Source: Alitta virens (taxonomy: Eukaryota > Annelida > Polychaeta > Phyllodocida > Nereididae). Taken from it: DNA of 64,000 nt. The notes below the pieces were generated by a model. It ran no database searches. It was not told the origin of the DNA and was given only the letters and a program-made list of their open reading frames with translations. Made by a program: the position numbers and the translations under genes. The stretch spans positions 17,858,360 to 17,922,359 of the forward strand of contig OW028585.1 in assembly GCA_932294295.1 (NCBI GenBank), read 5' to 3'. Positions 49,501 to 59,940 of this stretch are shown in pieces. The first letter of the stretch is position 1. Every line of letters begins with the position of its first letter.

Positions 49501-52440
49501 CTGTGATGTAGGAGCCTCAGACGTAGGAGCTTCTGATGTTGGAGCCTCTGTTGTGGGAGCCTCTGATGATGGGGCCTCTGTTGTTGGAGCCTCCGATGTA
49601 GGAGCCTCTGTTGTTGGAGCCTCTGATGTAGGGGCTTCAGAGGTTGGGGCCTTTGATGTGGGGGCTTCTGATGTTGGAGCCTCTGATGTAGGGGCTTCAG
49701 AGGTTGGGGCCTTTGATGTGGGGGCTTCTGATGTTGGAGCCTGTGATGTAGGAGCCTCAGATGTAGGAGCTTCTGATGTTGGAGCTTCTGATGTTGGAGC
49801 CTCTGTTGTGGGAGCCTCTGATGATGGGGCCTCTGTTGTTGGAGCCTCTGATGTAGGGGCTTCAGAGGTTGGGGCCTTTGATGTGGGGGCTTCTGATGTT
49901 GGAGCCTCAGATGTGGGGGCCTCTGTTGTTGGTGCATTTGATGTAGGGACTTCTGATGTGGGGGCCTTTGATGTGGGAGCTTCTGATGTTGGAGCCTGTG
50001 ATGTAGGAGCCTCAGACGTAGGAGCTTCTGATGTTGGAGCCTCTGTTGTGGGAGCCTTTGATGTGGGGGCTTCTGATGTTGGAGCCTGTGATGTAGGAGC
50101 CTCAGATGTAGGAGCTTCTGATGTTGGAGCTTCTGATGTTGGAGCCTCTGTTGTGGGAGCCTCTGATGATGGGGCCTGTGTTGTTGGAGCCTCTGATGTA
50201 GGGGCTTCAGAGGTTGGGGCCTTTGATGTGGGGGCTTCTGATGTTGGAGCCTCAGATGTGGGGGCCTCTGTTGTTGGTGCATTTGATGTAGGGACTTCTG
50301 ATGTGGGGGCCTTTGATGTGGGAGCTTCTGATGTTGGAGCCTGTGATGTAGGAGCCTCAGACGTAGGAGCTTCTGATGTTGGAGCCTCTGTTGTGGGAGC
50401 CTTTGATGTGGGGGCTTCTGATGTTGGAGCCTGTGATGTAGGAGCCTCAGATGTAGGAGCTTCTGATGTTGGAGCTTCTGATGTTGGAGCCTCTGTTGTG
50501 GGAGCCTCTGATGATGGGGCCTGTGTTGTTGGAGCCTCTGATGTAGGGGCTTCAGAGGTTGGGGCCTTTGATGTGGGGGCTTCTGATGTTGGAGCCTCAG
50601 ATGTGGGGGCCTCTGTTGTTGGTGCATTTGATGTAGGGACTTCTGATGTGGGGGCCTTTGATGTGGGAGCTTCTGATGTTGGAGCCTGTGATGTAGGAGC
50701 CTCAGACGTAGGAGCTTCTGATGTTGGAGCCTCTGTTGTGGGAGCCTTTGATGATGGGGCCTCTGTTGTTGGAGCCTCTGACGTAGGAGCCTCTGTTGTT
50801 GGAGCCTCTGATGTAGGGGCTTCAGAGGTTGGGGCCTTTGATGTGGGGGCTTCTGATGTTGGAGCCTCAGATGTGGGGGCCTCTGTTGCTGGTGCATTTG
50901 ATGTAGGGACTTCTGATGTAGGGTCTCTTGATGTGGGGGCTTCTGATGTAGGGATCTCTGATGTAGGGGCTTCAGATGTTGGGGCCTTTGATGTGGGAGC
51001 TTCTGATGTTGGAGCCTGTGATGTGGGATCTTCTGATGTTGGGGCCTTTGATGTGGGAGCTTCTGATGTTGGAGCCTGTGATGTAGGAGCCTCAGACGTA
51101 GGAGCTTCTGATGTTGGAGCCTCTGTTGTGGGAGCCTCTGATGATGGGGCCTCTGTTGTTGGAGCCTCCGATGTAGGAGCCTCTGTTGTTGGAGCCTCTG
51201 ATGTAGGGGCTTCAGAGGTTGGGGCCTTTGATGTGGGGGCTTCTGATGTTGGAGCCTCTGATGTAGGGGCTTCAGAGGTTGGGGCCTTTGATGTGGGGGC
51301 TTCTGATGTTGGAGCCTGTGATGTAGGAGCCTCAGATGTAGGAGCTTCTGATGTTGGAGCTTCTGATGTTGGAGCCTCTGTTGTGGGAGCCTCTGATGAT
51401 GGGGCCTCTGTTGTTGGAGCCTCTGATGTAGGGGCTTCAGAGGTTGGGGCCTTTGATGTGGGGGCTTCTGATGTTGGAGCCTCAGATGTGGGGGTCTCTG
51501 TTGTTGGTGCATTTGATGAAGGGACTTCTGATGTGGGGGCCTTTGATGTGGGAGCTTCTGATGTTGGAGCCTGTGATGTAGGAGCCTCAGACGTAGGAGC
51601 TTCTGATGTTGGAGCCTCTGTTGTGGGAGCCTTTGATGTGGGGGCTTCTGATGTTGGAGCCTGTGATGTAGGAGCCTCAGATGTAGGAGCTTCTGATGTT
51701 GGAGCTTCTGATGTTGGAGCCTCTGTTGTGGGAGCCTCTGATGATGGGGCCTGTGTTGTTGGAGCCTCTGATGTAGGGGCTTCAGAGGTTGGGGCCTTTG
51801 ATGTGGGGGCTTCTGATGTTGGAGCCTCAGATGTGGGGGCCTCTGTTGTTGGTGCATTTGATGTAGGGACTTCTGATGTGGGGGCCTTTGATGTGGGAGC
51901 TTCTGATGTTGGAGCCTGTGATGTAGGAGCCTCAGACGTAGGAGCTTCTGATGTTGGAGCCTCTGTTGTGGGAGCCTTTGATGATGGGGCCTCTGTTGTT
52001 GGAGCCTCCGACGTAGGAGCCTCTGTTGTTAGAGCCTCTGATGTAGGGGCTTCAGAGGTTGGGGCCTTTGATGTGGGGGCTTCTGATGTTGGAGCCTCAG
52101 ATGTGGGGGCCTCTGTTGTTGGTGCATTTGATGTAGGGACTTCTGATGTAGGGTCTCTTGATGTGGGGGCTTCTGATGTAGGGATCTCTGATGTAGGGGC
52201 TTCAGATGTTGGGGCCTTTGATGTGGGAGCTTCTGATGTTGGAGCCTGTGATGTGGGATCTTCTGATGTGGGGGCTTCTGATGTTGGAACTTCTGATGTG
52301 GGAGCCTCTGTGCTTTCCTGTGCTTGCAACATTTTTGCTGTTGCAACTATTATGAGCATAGCTGCAATTACAAACACAAGAATTAGGCATGATTTTATGA
52401 TCTGCACCATATTGTTCTGGCTATAGACTAAAAATGACAT
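35890..52440 (-). CDS. Giant transmembrane mucin with SEA and EGF-like domains
   Basis: Ten exons on the minus strand: 52440-44796, 44449-44334, 42933-42875, 42359-42214, 41669-41447, 40388-40224, 38280-38220, 36909-36761, 36342-36273 and 35940-35890. All are GT-AG and the frame closes throughout (2894 residues). Order: hydrophobic signal (about 11-36); P/T/S/E mucin repeats to about 2540; SEA domain about 2552-2640 with FRNGSIIA, matching the G/S autocleavage site of SEA mucins; Cys-rich EGF-like region (about 2657-2743, eleven Cys); membrane helix 2748-2772; RRRRR stop-transfer; 122-residue tail. The tail has two YxxP motifs (YDPP at 2793, YRTP at 2829) and ends MYKF. The product is probably a cell-surface, heavily O-glycosylated glycocalyx mucin, with the tail possibly signalling through SH2 adaptors (inference). 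The start could instead be the Met 10 codons in (52410), just before the signal core. Confidence 0.9.
36944..37066. mobile_element. CCCAGATAGC-family TIR element inside an AAGT repeat
   Basis: 123-bp element starting CCCAGATAGCATTTCAAATC and ending TTGAATGCTATCTGGG, so its ends are clean inverted repeats. It is embedded in a (TAAG)n run, so the target duplication cannot be read. It lies 34 bp upstream of the splice acceptor of mucin exon 8. Confidence 0.8.
37316..37473. mobile_element. Foldback element F (also 37712-37893, 41731-41866)
   Basis: The arms 37345-37385 and 37410-37450 are inverted repeats ('aaactccagatgat' to 'cccattgg'). The interior phrase 'cccattggttgag ... gactgcctta.ccaatggg' and the outer end 'ttacagc.gatttcat' are shared by the other two copies. 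All three lie in introns of the mucin gene. Confidence 0.7.
37529..37612 (+). repeat. Tandem repeat of about 21 bp x 4
   Basis: Units read 'tgctatttcttgcaaagtca' with small differences, within a mucin intron between two foldback elements. Confidence 0.85.
37712..37893. mobile_element. Foldback element F, most complete copy
   Basis: The ends TTACAGCCAATTTCATAGAC and its inverse (GTCTATGAAATTGGCTGTAA) define a 182-bp element with a CCAAT-rich centre. Confidence 0.75.
38727..38836. mobile_element. CCCAGATAGC-family TIR element, diverged
   Basis: 110 bp, starting CCCAAATAGCCTTCAAAA and ending TTAAATGCTGTCTGGG. The interior has 'gcatcgtttctatatc' and 'gtcggtacaacgtcg', like the 1176 copy. Confidence 0.7.
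40515..40588 (+). repeat. TAC trinucleotide microsatellite, about 24 units
   Basis: Uninterrupted (CTA)n in a mucin intron. The poly-Leu open frame across it is a by-product. Confidence 0.97.
40783..40985 (+). repeat. Dispersed repeat D2, second copy
   Basis: Aligns with 27880-28110 over about 200 bp with indels. It lies in a mucin intron. Confidence 0.55.
41731..41866. mobile_element. Foldback element F, third copy
   Basis: Shares 'ttacagcagatttcatagac' and 'ccaatgggagtcatggattc' with the copies at 37.3 and 37.7 kb. Confidence 0.6.
42517..42735. repeat. Paralogous repeat lacking the Harbinger-like insertion
   Basis: Aligns with 28775-28810 joined to 29483-29700. At the insertion point it reads 'taacttggcggc' where the occupied copy has 'aacTAA' plus the element plus 'TAAgcggc'. 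Confidence 0.7.
43476..43647 (-). mobile_element. tRNA-derived SINE family 1, fullest copy
   Basis: On the minus strand the head reads as a tRNA-like sequence. The A box is GCCTAGCTCAGTGG (43626-43640), then GGGCTTCC, then the B box GGTTCAATTACC (43585-43596). The body with 'cctaattagccc' and 'aagccctaatcc' follows. It lies in the mucin intron between exons 2 and 3. Confidence 0.8.
44935..45236 (-). repeat. Mucin repeat zone III, 42-bp (14-residue) units
   Basis: About seven units translate as TEQTTSAQSTISAQ with small changes. This is the repeat zone nearest the SEA domain, and it has less Pro than the others. Confidence 0.9.
45237..46780 (-). repeat. Mucin repeat zone II, 27-bp (9-residue) units
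   Basis: Some 55 units translate as SSEAPSTEV or SSEAPSTVV, alternating E, V, A or L at one position. The array has expanded separately from the 15-bp zone upstream. Confidence 0.9.
46781..52315 (-). repeat. Mucin repeat zone I, 15-bp (5-residue) units with higher-order repeats
   Basis: About 370 units of PTSEA, with variants such as PTSKA, PTTEA, PTSQA and PTSNA. Longer units are layered on top. A 345-bp block (23 units) is in tandem at 49921-50265 and 50266-50610. A block of about 1.5 kb recurs at a 1575-bp offset (49.55-50.4 kb and 51.1-52.0 kb) with one 345-bp unit missing from the second copy. Confidence 0.9.
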
Positions 52441-52980
52441 GATTAATTAATTAATGCAGAATTTAACACTCACTACAAACTATTCTTAATGCCATGGTGT
52501 TGTGTTTATCTGAAAGCAGAAAACATTGTCAATAACAGCTTCCACAAGGAGGTATAATGCAGATAAGATCATTGACTGATATGTCATGATCAGAATTTGT
52601 AACGGAAAGAATTTGAAATATGCACTACCTTTAATTTAAAACCAATTTTGTCACTTTTAAAGTACATTTGGTTTGTAATTCTGACAAAGGTAGTTATGGT
52701 AATTTTAGCATGCACACATCTGTTCAGAAAACTATGCATGAGAAATTGCTTATTGTTCAGCAGTATTTTAATCAATGAAATTGCTGTTGCTGAAAAAGTA
52801 GCTATGCTACCCCCAACTTTTACGTCATTATTTGATTTTGTATGACATAGACAGCGGACTTATGCATAGCTGTAAATACCCAATTGACTCCCATGTTAAA
52901 AATCTGTTTATCTAACATACCACTTGTACGATAAAAGTAAGTCTGGGGCCCAAACTTTACTTCTACCTGAAAATGGTCTA
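52441..52980. other. Upstream of the mucin coding start
   Basis: It should contain the mucin 5' untranslated sequence or first exon, on the minus strand. A possible short exon with an ATG ends at a GTGAGTG donor near 52480, but the implied intron of about 46 bp is suspiciously short. No promoter element is clear. Confidence 0.3.
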
Positions 52981-53590
52981 AAAATAATTTGGGGGAGTTT
53001 CTGAATTTTCTGTTGCTTTCTTGGGCAATTAGAAATTTCATCTTGTCTCATCACCAACCTACAGTAAAGATCTGAACTTTAGATTTTTGATGAGCCAGAA
53101 CTCTACTTGAGTATTTGCTTATAAGGGACTAGTGGGATTACCATTACAGCAATTTCTTTGGCTGTTGAATTAAAAAATGCAGACTGTACAAAAATATTAA
53201 ATATAAATGTTGTCTCATCTCCCATAGTCCATATCTGAACTAAGGTTAAGTACAATTATGTGTAATGTCTTAGGAGCAAAAGAATACTTGAGTATTTGCT
53301 TTAGGGGATAACAGTGAGATTACAATTATAAAATTTTTTTTTAGGCTATTAGAAATTTTATCTAAATGTGTTTTATATAAAAATTTAGATCGCGAAAAAA
53401 ACAAAAGTAACAAAAATAAATCAGGTATAAATATTTTCTCATCATCCGCATTCAAGATCTGAACTTGGTACTGAGTAATTCCAGTTAAATATTATTGAAT
53501 TAAAAACATATGTGTACAAGAAAACTAAGTTTTAATGTTGTGTCATCATCAGCTGTCAAAATCTGAACTTAAAATTAAGAGCGATCTTTA
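52981..53590. repeat. Degenerate tandem repeat, about 160-190 bp units
   Basis: Recurring words in order are 'tgtctcatcatc', 'agatctgaactt', 'cttgagtatttgctt' and 'gctattagaaattt', in roughly four decayed units. Confidence 0.6.
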
Positions 53591-53719
53591 ATGAAAACTC
53601 AATTAGGTGATCTTGTCATATGGTACTTGAGGGTCATGTCGATCCAACATGGCCAATGTGCGACCAATGTCAAGCCAGTATGACCCCTTAGGAAGGTTAA
53701 GTTAATGAATATATTTAAT

Positions 53720-54180
53720 GAAAAATTTGTTGAGTCAGTTTCCTTCAAATTTGATCAATCCTCACAGGATGCATAAATTGCAAATTGAATTTTGATTATT
53801 CTTATTTATGTATAATTTGTAGGGTAAAGACTTTATCATGAAGATTCCTACCTTGAATATATTATTTTATGATAATTTGTTGAGATATTACCTTCAAACT
53901 TTGGTAAATCCTCACAGGATGCGTAAATTGCAAATTGAATATTCACTTTGATTATTCTTTATTTATGTATAATTTGTGGGGTAAAGACTAGGATAATGAA
54001 GATTCCTACCTTGAATATATTATTTTATGATAAATTTCTAAATCGCATATTTTACATTTACTCAGACAATTCTTTACTTACGTATAACTTACAGGTAAAG
54101 ACTATAATTCCTACCTTAAATATGTTTATGATCATTCGCTGGGACGTTGAGACAAGTATCCTTCAAATTTGGTAAATTCT
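53720..54180. repeat. Tandem repeat, about 155 bp x 2.5
   Basis: The blocks 53726-53880 and 53875-54040 share 'aatcctcacaggatgc.taaattgcaaattgaat', then 'attcctaccttgaatatatt'. A shorter third unit follows. Confidence 0.8.
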
Positions 54181-54779
54181 CAGTGTCTCTTAAATGTTCA
54201 TCTTGTAACTTGTGTGTAAATGAACCTCTTCCCTTCTGGGTAATTGCAAATGAACCTCCTTCCTCCTGGGTAGTTGTGAATGACTGAGTTATATTCACTG
54301 ATCACTTACATCACAAGGTGACACACAGTGTCTGATATTATCACACTAACTTACTTCATACTACGCCTTATCTTATTTGCTCAGGCACTCCACTCATCTC
54401 GAGTACGTTTTGTCATCGACTGGAGATGGCTACATATATCGGTCGTGAAAAATAAACCGAAGGGCGTAGTATTTACTACTTGTCATTTTAACGATTAATT
54501 AATGATGTCGGTCTTTTACGATACGAAATATATTGGGGGTGTTTATCATTTTTCCTGTCCGAAAGAAGCTTCTCAAGTCCACTAATCTTTGGATGAAATC
54601 AATCACAAGTTTATTATCAAGCAATAAAATACATTATCTACCGTTTATCTGGGTTTTACACACTCAACCTGAAACCCAGTTTTGCAACATGTCACTGCAT
54701 GGAAAAGAGGAATTTATGGGTGAGGAGTGGTCCTGATACAGGGCAACAGATGAAGACTATAACTGGGTGAAGACCCATA

Positions 54780-55640
54780 AGACCTTTGTATTTTTTTTAG
54801 TTGCTCAACCAAACTTGGTCAGATTATACTTTGGGGTGACACAAACATTTTGACCCAATATGAGTGACCTTGACTAATTTCTCAAGGTCACAGGTCACAT
54901 TTAACTCAAATTGTGAACATTTCAAATCTCAATTACTAATAGAGCTTCACATATATGTTTAGAAGTAATACTATCAAATTGACACCCAAAGGGGGTAAAG
55001 GGGTGAACTAGCTCAGGATGAAAATATGACTATTACTCTAAATGTGAAGAACCAGAAGTTGCCGAACTTAGTTGAGCATAGCTGGTTAAACATTTCTTAT
55101 TTACCCTTACATAAATAACTCTTTATAACTTTATATTGGTGCATCAAAATTGAACCATATTTAAGTCACATACAGTATTACAGCATATAAACATAAATTA
55201 TTCGTGTGAATAACCTTAGGCCAAAGGTCAAGGTCACAGGTCACCCTGAATTTTAAGATAACAAATTATTGTAACTCACTTAATATTTAAGGTAGAGTCT
55301 TAAACAAGATATCAAATGTTTGTATCGCAAAGGTGTTTAAGTTATTTTATAACATTTGACCTAAGGGTGGCTTTAGGTCAAAGTTCAAGGTCAAATATAA
55401 ACTCCCCACTGAATTATCGAATCTTCACCAAATTTGGCTTGTACACTGCAGAACTTAGTGTAAATACTTTGGATGACCTTTGGTCTAAGGTAAATGTCAC
55501 ACAAAGACCTTGACTGTGATATCAAGGTCACATACATGAAGGTATTCTTGTAATAGTAGCAAAGTAATATTTCATGATAACTCAGTGCAATAATACATTA
55601 TATTACCTGTTCATACAAAGTAACTGAAGACTATAACTGG
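54780..55640. repeat. AGGTCA-rich repeat region
   Basis: Multiple AGGTCA/AGGTCAC words are clustered, e.g. at 54884-54897, 55224-55245 and 55376-55395, some directly repeated. A phrase 'gaagactataactgggtga' occurs at 54752 and 55625, suggesting a repeat of about 870 bp. No gene was found. Confidence 0.5.
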
Positions 55641-56582
55641 GTGAATATTTTCGTTTCAGCATCAACCCTTATATCATCCCAAAAGTCACTGGCCACAGAC
55701 AAGAGTTTTAAAATCATTAACCAACTTTCATTTCATTCTACTAGGGAGGACACATAATGTTTTGGAATTGAGTAGTTGTAACGTAATGTATATGGTGTTT
55801 TTAATTTACTGATGAGCATGATATTTAAATTACAAGAAAGGTGTGGATCAGTATCTTTACTTGGCACAGCACAGTAGCAAATCACTAAACCAAAGCTAGA
55901 AATAACTTATTGGTAGTGTGGGGTAAACAAGGATATTAATAGCTTTAGAACCCCATTTGCCCTTATCAAACTTTTCATCTGAGGTTTTGTGAAACTCTTT
56001 CAAAGTTAGAAGTGTTGATGCTTAAACGAAAATTGCTGTAAATTCTCTAAATGTGTCGATTATATTATGGGTATAAAACATAAAATTTTTTTAAATATGT
56101 AAAGTTGTTACGGCAATAAGACGTAAAATTTCTTTTAAAAAATATATAAAATGTCTTAATCTGTAGATTAATTATGGCATAAAAATCATAAATGTATCTG
56201 AATCTGCAGATTAAATATATAAAATGTCTCAATCTGTGGAATAATTATGGCGTAAAAATCATAAATGTATCTGAATCTTTAGATTAAAAATGTCTCTAAA
56301 TATGTATATTAGTAACAGCACCAAACTGATGATGAATGTATTTTAAGCAATAATCATGCATAATTATATGAATATAGTCAATATGTTTGGTCTCACTACA
56401 TTTTGATGAATATTGCAAGGTAGACATAGTTTCCAAATGGTTGACTATAACTTTGCATTCCTAATGGACAACGCAATATCGAAACTAACATGATCTTAAA
56501 AGATATGCCAATATTTGTGACATAATATGATGCCCTGGTGTCTCCTTGCGATGTTCCTGGTGATAACCTTTGCTAAGTCGTA
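55641..56582. other. No gene seen
   Basis: AT-rich; a degenerate 'tctgaatctgtagattaa..at.ataaaatgtc' phrase repeats between 56085 and 56310. Confidence 0.45.
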
Positions 56583-57150
56583 AGACCGAGACGTTAATTA
56601 ACTTCGAGGACATGCTTCACTTGGTCACCACAAGAGGGTGTAGTGCTATCAGATAGCTATAGTTCACTTAGTCATCACTAGGGATAGTATTTATAGTCTT
56701 ACCTGTAGCTATGTTATATTTGTACATAATTTATACAATCTTATACCTTTTACAGGAATTTTAATAGTTTTTTCCTAATTTGACTTACACCTTTATACTG
56801 AATTGTTTTTGTGATGTTTTTGTCGATTATATTTTTTACTTTCACAGAATGACTTGCAAGGGAGTTGTATTGAATAACGAAAATTATTAATAATAATTTC
56901 TTGTTTCACTTTCTTGTGTTGGATAACTCGTGCCAAAATGTAATGACTGCTTTCTAATTTTGGTGTAAATTCAAACTGTAATTAAAGTAACTATGCCATA
57001 TTCTCTAGAATTATTCAAAAGTTAACATCAGTAGCTATGGGATGGTAGAGGATTGTAGTATGTCTAAAGTGCTTGGACATATCTCAAGTGTCCGATAATA
57101 TTTGGACTTTAGTTGCAGCAAAAAAAAAAAGTAATAATAATAAAAATATA
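56583..57150 (+). pseudogene. Duplicated 3' end of the PDZ gene, decayed
   Basis: Position 56583 aligns with 34207. The match covers the last 24 codons of the PDZ gene, its stop codon, the 3' untranslated region and downstream sequence, with scattered substitutions. The reading frame to the stop stays open with two replacements (Ser to Phe, Arg to Cys). The poly(A) signal has become AATAAC. The rest of the gene is absent, so this is a truncated gene fragment. It lacks the SINE fragment present at 34546-34627. Confidence 0.85.
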
Positions 57151-57179
57151 TAAAAATACTACTAAGAGGGGTAGGTCTG

Positions 57180-57500
57180 ATCATCCCCCCACTTTTCCAT
57201 GCTAATTTTCATCCTCGATGTCCTCTAGCTGACCCCCCCAAAAATCACCAAAAATTTGACCCCACTTGACCTTTCTCTTTGCACCCAGGCACTTCCCATG
57301 CTAACTTTCATCGACCCCCCCCTTGATCCCACTTGACCTCCCACTTGACCCTACTTGACCCTCTTTGATCCCCTGTCCCCATGCTAACTTTCATCGATCC
57401 CCATATCTAATTAGCACACGGGCACTTCCCATGCTAACTTTCATCGACCCCCCCCCTTGATCCCACTTGACCCCCCTTTGATCCCCCCCCCTTCATATGA
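57180..57500. repeat. C-rich minisatellite
   Basis: Units combining 'ccatgctaactttcatcgac', a C run and 'ttgatcccacttgacc' repeat at uneven spacing (50-80 bp). The strand is strongly pyrimidine biased. Confidence 0.8.
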
Positions 57501-57534
57501 GACCTGAATCCCTCCTCACTAGAAAGACCATTAT

Positions 57535-58400
57535 GGACCACATGGAAAAATGTATGACCACCGGTCAGGGCCCAAGGGCATGGACAATTTTACTTCTTGT
57601 CACAAAAATAACAAAAATAAAACATCAACTAAAAAAAAAGGCAAACAACAAAAACATAAATCTATCTTAATTATAAAACACAAGCTTAATTGTGAAATTT
57701 TAAAATAAAATTACAAGAGTAAAAAAAATTAATGACTAACGATATGCATCAATTTACATACTCAGACCTCATAATTTCACAACAACTTACATACCTCGTT
57801 AATGGTCGTAAGTTAAAATTACATAACCTGTACATAGCTCATTAATGATCATTATATTTTTCTTTTGTGTCAAGGTGTTCATAATTAACACGTTTACATA
57901 ACTCATTAATGATGTATAATGTCACATGTCCACATTGGTACACAGATAACTCATCATAATTTCACAATCGCAATCGGTATTCACCAATACATAGACATAA
58001 CCAGGCCACCATTGACTCATCACAATTTCACAATGACTATTGATATGCATCAATGCACAGACAATTTCACAAGAGGTTGGTCTCACATCAGTGCACAACA
58101 GTGTAGAGAACATGTCAAGACATGTATGACCACCTGTCTGGGGCCCAGGAGCATGGACACTTCTACCTATTGTCATAAAAAGAATAAAAATAAAACATAA
58201 CTAGAAAAAAATTAATATATGAAATAAAAAGGCAAACAATAAAAACACAAACCTATCTTAATTATAAAACACTAACTTATTACTGAAATGTTAAAATGAA
58301 ATTACAAGAGTAAAAAAAATTAATGACTAATGATATGTATCAATGCACAGACATATTCAGACTCTCTATGACACTCAGATGACTCATCATAATTTCACAA
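57535..58400. repeat. Tandem duplication, about 587-bp unit, diverged
   Basis: 57535-57752 aligns with 58120-58345: 'tgtatgaccacc', 'gcatggaca', 'aaaggcaaacaa', 'ctatcttaattataaaacac', 'attacaagagtaaaaaaaat'. Shorter matching pieces continue to about 58980. Confidence 0.75.
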
Positions 58401-59215
58401 TATTTTTACAAAAGTAAAACATTTAATTTTACAATCTGCAAAACTACAAAAACATTAAAAAAATGTCAACTGATCAATTTTAAAGATTAAAACTTAAATA
58501 TAAAATAACAATTGTCTTCATTAAAGAAACAGACTAATTGAACTGACCGTAGGGAAGCATATATTGACTTTTTTGTTTCTCAATCTGTAATTAAATCACC
58601 TCAATAACCCTTGTAGTGTAAGCCTACTTGAAAAAAGCTAAAGTAAAACAGAAAAACAGCTGTGTACTGTTAGGCAGTGTTAGCCACTTAAAAGACTCAT
58701 CATAATTTCACAAAGGGTTGGTTCCACATCAGTGCACACAGCATGTCCACAATGGCTGACTATATGCATCAACGCACAGATATGGCCAGACATCTATGAC
58801 CACCTGGTCAGTGTCTTAGTGTATATTCAAGATCCTATATGTTGTTGAGATATGGTTCAATGATTCATTTTCAAGAGATCATGTCTTCTATCCTATATGG
58901 AGAAGGTATGTTTCACATCAGTGCAAAGAAAGTTCATTGTCATAAAAAGAACAAACAAGAAATACATATAACTAACAAAACAAACTGCAAAACATGCACC
59001 TATAATAAAAATTTAATTTTGAAATTTAAAAAGTTGCATCTTATCACTATATTAAAAATTAAAACTTAAATATTAAATTACAAAATAACCATTGTCTTAG
59101 TTAAAGTAACTGTTTAAACTGACCATAGAGAAACATATTTTGACTTACTTTTTTCTCCCATCTGCAATTAAATCACTTGAGTATACACTATCCTTGCAGT
59201 CACTTTAATTGTATT
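58401..59215. other. Degenerate repeat continuation, no gene seen
   Basis: Fragments of the neighbouring repeat units recur (e.g. 'tgaccacctggtca' at 58797 and 'cattgtcataaaaagaaca' near 58935). Nothing coding. Confidence 0.5.
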
Positions 59216-59940
59216 ATTTGTAAAAAATGTTACCAAAAATTAATATGACATAAAGTTACCAAAAACCAACACTACATACTTATTTCTCTAATTTAAAATC
59301 AAATACAAACGATGCAAACCTTTTATCCAAAACTAAACAAAAGTCAATAAAACGGAAAATTTCAGAAAAACTGTGCACTTAGTAGATTGCACAGTGGGAG
59401 TTAGGCAGTGGTTTCATATCAATGCACATGAATGCAGTGAGTATGTGAGGAAAATAAAACTTAGAACTTAAATATATAAACTACATGCTCAACAACAAGA
59501 AATAATCATAACTGAAAAAAAAAACATAATTATGCAAAAACATCTATCTAATTTTGAAACTATATCAGATTTACTTGTAAAATACATTGAAAATTAATAC
59601 GACATAAAGTTACCAAAAATAAACACAAAATACTTATTTATCTAATTTAAAATTAAATACAAAAGATGCAAACCTTTTATCCAAAATTAAACAAAAGTCA
59701 ATAAAACAGAAAATGTAAGAAAATCTGTGCACTGTTAACCACTTAGTAGACTGCACAATGGGAGTTAGGCAGTGGTTTCATATCAATGCACGTGAATGCA
59801 ATGAGTAAGTGAGGAAATTAAAACTTAGAACTAAAATATATATATAAAACTACATCCTCAAAAACAAGAAATAATCATAAATGGGAAAAACACATATGCA
59901 AAAACATGTATCTAATTTTGAATATATTTCAGATATGTAA
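59216..59940. repeat. Tandem duplication, about 360-bp unit x 2
   Basis: 59216-59575 and 59576-59937 are close copies: 'cataaagttaccaaaaa', 'gatgcaaaccttttatcc', 'gggagttaggcagtggtttc' and 'caagaaataatcata' occur in the same order. Confidence 0.9.

Noticed and set aside
47700..51857. 1385-residue His/Gln/Leu-rich frame on the minus strand
   Set aside because: It is a shifted frame of the same mucin repeat, with no domain and no splice-supported continuation.
46805..52426. Very long open frames on the plus strand (837 and 1022 residues, VGASDVGA-type) opposite the mucin exon
   Set aside because: They are the complement of 15-bp repeats whose length is a multiple of three, so all frames without a stop in one unit stay open. 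The minus-strand frame has the signal peptide, exon junctions and SEA/EGF/TM continuation.
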